23,599 nucleotides of DNA from an uncultured Bacillota bacterium (GTDB lineage Bacteria; Bacillota_I; Bacilli_A; RFN20; CAG-826): assembly GCA_946612055.1 (NCBI GenBank), contig CAMOEH010000160.1, positions 1 to 23,599 on the forward strand, written 5' to 3'. This document shows, one piece after another, positions 20,151 to 23,599 of the stretch; positions within the stretch are counted from its first letter, which is position 1; the number at the start of each line of letters is the position of its first letter. The position numbers and the translations under genes were made by a program. The notes beneath the pieces were generated by a model that ran no database searches, was not told where the DNA came from, and worked only from the letters and a program-made list of their open reading frames with translations.

Positions 20151-20486
20151 GTGAAGAAACTGAATCGAGTCCGAAAACATCAAGAGTTCGATACCATCAT
20201 TCGCGGAGGGGAAAAGGTGAAATCGCCTCACTTCTCTTGCTACTTCCAGAAAAGTGAACTGCCTTATACCCGAATCGGACTTGCCGTTGGCAAAGCCAAT
20301 GGAGGAGCCGTGGATCGGGTCCGAATCAAAAGACAGGTCCGCGCCATGATCGCCAAACGAAACGATTACGTGGACTCGTGCAATATCATCATCGTGATTC
20401 GTCCTTCCTTCAAAGAAAGCGAATTCGACGCGAATGAGGCGGAGCTCAACGCTTCCCTCGACCGTATTAAGGAATTACTGCATTGA
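20151..20486 (+). CDS. rnpA: Ribonuclease P protein component
   Basis: RnpA is the protein cofactor of RNase P and helps the RNA subunit bind precursor tRNA leaders. The 111 residues open with MKKLNRVRKHQEF, typical of the family, and contain GLAVGKAN. The signature RNR element, usually AVxRNRIKR, reads AVDRVRIKR here (residues 53-61), with Val57 in place of the conserved Asn. The start is GTG at 20151, 23 bases after rpmH, and no Shine-Dalgarno can be seen, which would keep its level far below that of bL34 from the same transcript. Its TGA stop overlaps the yidC start codon as TTGA. Confidence 0.95.
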   Translation: MKKLNRVRKHQEFDTIIRGGEKVKSPHFSCYFQKSELPYTRIGLAVGKANGGAVDRVRIKRQVRAMIAKRNDYVDSCNIIIVIRPSFKESEFDANEAELNASLDRIKELLH

Positions 20487-22228
20487 AAAAATTATCGAGT
20501 AAGAAGTGGCTTGCCGGCATTGGACTGGTGCTGGGAGCTTTCGTTTTGACCGGATGCACTCAGAATTTCTGCTCCGATCTCGACCGGTCCAACATGGCCT
20601 ACCCTTATGAACAAGGCGTTACGGTCTACCTCTCTAAAAACGACTACGAAGCGTTAAAAAGTGACACCGAAACCCAAACTCTTCTCGCCGAAGAAGAGGC
20701 CAAAGGCATCGCGGGTCAAGTTTTCGCGGATAACGAAGATCTCTATCGCTTTATCCCTTATAAGGCCGAATTGTTGGATACGGGCCATTCCCAAATCGTT
20801 TTTACGTCCAACAAATCCTCCTTCCTTCAAACGAATATCATCGATCCCGCCAATAAATCCGGATATGCGATCCCGGATATCCTTTATTGGGCAAAGCTTG
20901 ATCAATATGTTCTTGAAGCCGCGATTTCGATGGCTCATTTCGGAGACATCACGAAAGTTAACGATTTCGCTTCCGTCCCCTCCACCTTCATCTCTGCTTT
21001 GAAAGTTTCTAACGAAGAATCCACCATCGATACCTCCGAAGGTGTTTGGTATATCAATCCCTTCAAAGGATATGATCCCGCGAATGACGCTGCCAAAGGA
21101 ACGCAATCGGAAATCGTTACCAATTCCGTCCTCCGCGAGTTCGGCAACATCAAATTCTCCGGATATGAAGAAAAAACCGACAAAAAAGGAAATCTTGTCG
21201 CTTCCTATCCGACTTGGGGATTCTTCGATGCTTGGACGAAAGAACTTCAAAAAGATCCTGCTAATGGAGCTCCTTTATTAGCTTCCGATTTCATGGTTAG
21301 CTACAAAAAAGCCGTTGATAGCAAAGTTGCTTCCATCCGTTCTTGCATTGCCACTCAAGAAGCCAAATTCGGTCACTACGGCATCAATTCGGACTGGAAG
21401 GTTAACATCCAAAAGAAAACTTATGGCTATGCCTGGAAGAAAGGCTTCCTTGAAGGACTCCTTGTTTATCCGGTCTCTTGGCTTGTCGATACCTTCTCCT
21501 TTGGAATGGATTCCGCGTTAACGGGTATGGGCCAAATCTGGGCCATTGTCTTCGTTACCTTGATTGTTAGAACCCTTCTTTTGGCTTTGACCTTCAAGAC
21601 GACAATGGATTCCCAAAAGATGCAGGCTCTTGCTCCAGAAATCCAAAAGATCCAAAACAAATATCCGAACGCCAACACCAATCAGGCCGAAAAACAAAGA
21701 ATGGCTGCCGAGCAGCAGGCTCTTTATAAGAGAAACAAGATCAATCCATTTGGCCAAATTTTGGTCATGATCATTCAATTCCCCGTCTTTATCTCGGTTT
21801 GGGCTGGTATGCAAGGCTCTGCCGCTTTGGCAACGGGCGAATTCGCGAACATGAGACTTTCGGATACGATCCAATCGATCCTTTTCAATGTCAAAGGACA
21901 ATGGTATTTGAACCAAACCGGTTGGTGGACAGCCCTTGTACTCTTCCTTTTGATGGCTGGCACCCAGATCTTCTCGATGATCTTGCCGCGTATCATCCAA
22001 AAGCATAAAACCAAAGGCGTCGCGAAACTTTCCAAGAACCCCGCTCAAGATCAGCAAGGCAAGACGATGAAGATGGTCTCCATCATCATGATTGGCTTCA
22101 CGATCGTTATGGGCTTCTTCTTGCCCTCCGCGATGGGCGTGTACTGGCTTATCTCGGGCTTGCTCTCGATGATCCAGACCTTGATTATTCAACTTGTGAT
22201 GGCGAATAAAGCCAAGAAAAGAGGATAG
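20483..22228 (+). CDS. yidC: Membrane protein insertase YidC/Oxa1 family, with large extracytoplasmic N-terminal domain
   Basis: YidC inserts and folds membrane proteins, alone or with SecYEG. The protein starts with TTG at 20483, overlapping the rnpA stop, with AAGGA upstream. Residues 1-25 are a lipoprotein signal ending LTGC (Cys25). Residues 26 to about 318 are predicted outside the membrane and match no domain I recognise. The conserved insertase core follows: hydrophobic segments at about 323-340 and 350-372 with the groove Arg363 (IVRTLLLALT), a cytoplasmic coiled-coil hairpin near 373-425, then NPFGQILVMIIQFPVF and two more segments near 480-500 and 530-570. At 581 residues it is about twice the usual length for Bacillota. 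Confidence 0.95.
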   Translation: MKKLSSKKWLAGIGLVLGAFVLTGCTQNFCSDLDRSNMAYPYEQGVTVYLSKNDYEALKSDTETQTLLAEEEAKGIAGQVFADNEDLYRFIPYKAELLDTGHSQIVFTSNKSSFLQTNIIDPANKSGYAIPDILYWAKLDQYVLEAAISMAHFGDITKVNDFASVPSTFISALKVSNEESTIDTSEGVWYINPFKGYDPANDAAKGTQSEIVTNSVLREFGNIKFSGYEEKTDKKGNLVASYPTWGFFDAWTKELQKDPANGAPLLASDFMVSYKKAVDSKVASIRSCIATQEAKFGHYGINSDWKVNIQKKTYGYAWKKGFLEGLLVYPVSWLVDTFSFGMDSALTGMGQIWAIVFVTLIVRTLLLALTFKTTMDSQKMQALAPEIQKIQNKYPNANTNQAEKQRMAAEQQALYKRNKINPFGQILVMIIQFPVFISVWAGMQGSAALATGEFANMRLSDTIQSILFNVKGQWYLNQTGWWTALVLFLLMAGTQIFSMILPRIIQKHKTKGVAKLSKNPAQDQQGKTMKMVSIIMIGFTIVMGFFLPSAMGVYWLISGLLSMIQTLIIQLVMANKAKKRG

Positions 22229-22230
22229 AA

Positions 22231-22830
22231 ATGAAAGAATATGCTGGTAAGACGGTTGAAGAAGCCGTCAAGCTTGCTTCAAGCGAACTCGGGATTGATG
22301 AGAACCGTCTCATCTACGAAGTCAAAGAAGAAAAGAAATCGCTTTTCAAGAAAAACGCGATCATTGCCGTTTATCTTGATGAAGACGCGGCTGTCTATGC
22401 CCAAGAATATCTCCGTAAAGCCGTTGCTGCCTTGGGAATTGATATCACCACCGAAGCCAAAACCGAAGATGAGATCATCAAAATCACGATCGACTCTGAA
22501 CGTAACCCCGTTCTCATCGGCAAAGGCGGGAAAACCCTCCAAGCTCTCAACGAATTAACCAAACTTGCTGTCAGCAATAAATTCCGTCATCGTTACCGCA
22601 TCCTTCTTGATGTCGGGGGATATAAGGAAGACAAATATGATCGTATCACCCACATCGCGAAGAAAACCGCGAATCAAGTCCTTCGTAGCCATGTGGATGC
22701 CGATCTTGACCCGATGACCCCGGATGAAAGAAGAGTCGTTCATAACACCCTATCTGGTTGGGAACACATCAAAACCGAATCCTATGGGGAAGGCGCTAAC
22801 CGCGCTGTCCGCATCGAATACGTTGACTAA
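22231..22830 (+). CDS. jag: RNA-binding protein Jag/KhpB
   Basis: A 199-residue cytoplasmic RNA-binding protein with the full three-part architecture: Jag_N (residues 1-50, including the KSLFKKN motif), a KH domain with the RNA loop GKGGKTL at 97-103, and an R3H domain with DERRVVHN at 165-172. In Streptococcus the homologue forms a complex with KhpA and affects cell elongation and division. It lies two bases after yidC, the usual neighbour, and translation is probably coupled; AAGAGG near the end of yidC serves as ribosome site. A strong terminator follows. Confidence 0.95.
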   Translation: MKEYAGKTVEEAVKLASSELGIDENRLIYEVKEEKKSLFKKNAIIAVYLDEDAAVYAQEYLRKAVAALGIDITTEAKTEDEIIKITIDSERNPVLIGKGGKTLQALNELTKLAVSNKFRHRYRILLDVGGYKEDKYDRITHIAKKTANQVLRSHVDADLDPMTPDERRVVHNTLSGWEHIKTESYGEGANRAVRIEYVD

Positions 22831-22835
22831 AAAGT

Positions 22836-22870
22836 AAACGGACCAAGATAATCTTGGCCCGTTTTTCTTT
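22836..22870 (+). terminator. rpmH-rnpA-yidC-jag operon terminator
   Basis: AAACGG-a-CCAAGA (22836-22848), loop TAA, TCTTGG-c-CCGTTT (22852-22864), followed by further T residues. Twelve pairs with one internal mismatch and a U-tract make this a strong rho-independent terminator. Its right arm also contains a TTGGCC that could act as -35 for mnmE. Confidence 0.92.
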
Positions 22871-22890
22871 GTATCACTATAATAAAGCCA
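22854..22890 (+). promoter_or_regulatory. mnmE promoter giving a probably leaderless mRNA
   Basis: A perfect TATAAT at 22878-22883 is followed by only six bases before the ATG at 22890, so normal initiation seven bases after the -10 would fall on the start codon itself. TTGGCC at 22854-22859 gives an 18-base spacer but lies in the preceding terminator stem. No Shine-Dalgarno is present. Confidence 0.6.
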
Positions 22891-23599
22891 TGAATCCCAT
22901 CATTGCTTTAGCAACGCCACCACTACCTTCCGCCCTTGCTCTTATCCGCTTGTCTGGGGATGGCGTTTTCGCTTTGACCGAAGAATTCTTGAATAAAAAG
23001 ATAACGCCGGTTGCCAAGCGAAATATTGTTTATGGGGGCTTTTCTTTTGAAGGGAAGCTTATCGATTTGGTGGTTTGCTTCCTTTATCCTGGCCCGAATT
23101 CGATGACGGGAGAAGACGTGGTTGAGATTTCTTGCCACGGATCGATGGTTATCGTAAATCAAATTATTTCGGCATATTTAGCTAAAGGTGCTTCTTTAGC
23201 AACCCGCGGGGAATTTTCATCTCGAGCCTTCTATAACGGCAAGATGGATCTAATCGAAGCCGAATCCGTCAACGATTTGATTTCCGCGACGACGGTTGAA
23301 GCCAAAAACCTTGCTTTGATGTCCGTTTCAGGGAAAACAAGCCGATTGGTTACTCCTTTAAAAGAAGAAATCGCTTCTTTGATGTCCTTATTAGAAGTTG
23401 GAATCGATTTCCCAGAATACGAAGATATCGAATCTTTAAATCGCGACGAATTAATTCAAAAAGCCAAATCCATTCGCGAAAGAATCGCCTCTTTGATTGA
23501 AAAAGGCGACCAAGGGGCATTGGTAAGAAAAGGCGTTAACGTGGCTTTAGTTGGCGAACCTAACGTTGGGAAATCCTCATTATTGAACGCCTTATTAGG
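22890..23599 (+). CDS. mnmE: tRNA modification GTPase MnmE, N-terminal part (3' truncated by window edge)
   Basis: MnmE, with MnmG, adds the carboxymethylaminomethyl group at wobble U34 of several tRNAs. The first 236 residues are present, about half the protein. The N-terminal folate-binding domain shows ALATPP, IRLSG, TGEDVVEISCHGS (72-85) and RGEFSSRAFYNGKMDL (106-121), followed by the central helical domain and the GTPase P-loop GEPNVGKSS at 222-230. The usual Gly-rich stretch after TPP (GxGG) is replaced by LPSALAL. The ATG at 22890 has no ribosome site but a TATAAT just upstream. The frame stays open to the window end with no sign of breakage. Confidence 0.96.
   Translation, partial: MNPIIALATPPLPSALALIRLSGDGVFALTEEFLNKKITPVAKRNIVYGGFSFEGKLIDLVVCFLYPGPNSMTGEDVVEISCHGSMVIVNQIISAYLAKGASLATRGEFSSRAFYNGKMDLIEAESVNDLISATTVEAKNLALMSVSGKTSRLVTPLKEEIASLMSLLEVGIDFPEYEDIESLNRDELIQKAKSIRERIASLIEKGDQGALVRKGVNVALVGEPNVGKSSLLNALL

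Noticed and set aside
20654..21250. Open frame of 198 codons antisense to yidC
   Set aside because: It covers the unassigned YidC domain, so I considered it, but the sense frame is continuous with the lipoprotein signal and insertase core, and the antisense frame has no start signals.

Overview
This is the chromosomal replication-origin neighbourhood of a Bacillota-type bacterium, most likely an uncultured host-associated member of the class Bacilli close to the Mollicutes/Erysipelotrichia radiation. The evidence is the conserved gene order around oriC (mnmE, jag, yidC, rnpA, rpmH on one side; dnaA, dnaN, S4 gene, recF, gyrB, gyrA, serS on the other), a short SRP RNA without an Alu domain, AGGAGG-type ribosome binding sites, and a lipoprotein-type YidC. 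TGA is used as a stop (rnpA, psuG, recF) and TGG as Trp, so the code is the standard bacterial one, not the Mycoplasma code. The lineage assignment is inference; the gene order is seen directly.

Layout, left to right. 1-444 (+) is the end of a TldE/PmbA-like protein. 482-1639 (-) is a membrane protein resembling site-2 (M50) proteases but with a broken zinc motif; its leader carries inverted repeats. 1798-8680 (-) is a tightly packed accessory operon: MacB/FtsX-type ABC transporter, CtpE-like P-type ATPase, pseudouridine-5'-phosphate glycosidase, TetR-type regulator. 8771-9315 (-) holds tadA and the SRP RNA. 9372-10652 is serS with its own terminator. 10759-16815 (-) is the gyrA, gyrB, recF, S4-gene operon, separated from dnaN (16925-18064) by a terminator. 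dnaA (18216-19586) follows, then an oriC region of about 400 bases with several DnaA boxes. From 19990 rightwards (+) run rpmH, rnpA, yidC, jag and a truncated mnmE.

Nearly all genes point away from the origin at about 19.6-19.9 kb, as expected for leading-strand coding; the pmbA fragment is the exception. The core genes serve replication initiation (DnaA, DnaN, RecF, gyrase), ribosome and tRNA maturation (L34, RnpA, TadA, MnmE, SerS) and membrane protein biogenesis (SRP RNA, YidC).

I found no CRISPR array, prophage, insertion sequence or tRNA gene, and no clearly new system. The best leads are non-canonical residues at the quinolone-contact positions of both gyrase subunits, a large unassigned extracytoplasmic domain on YidC, a probable M50 pseudoprotease with a structured leader, a changed RNR motif in RnpA, and signs of leaderless or nearly leaderless transcripts.
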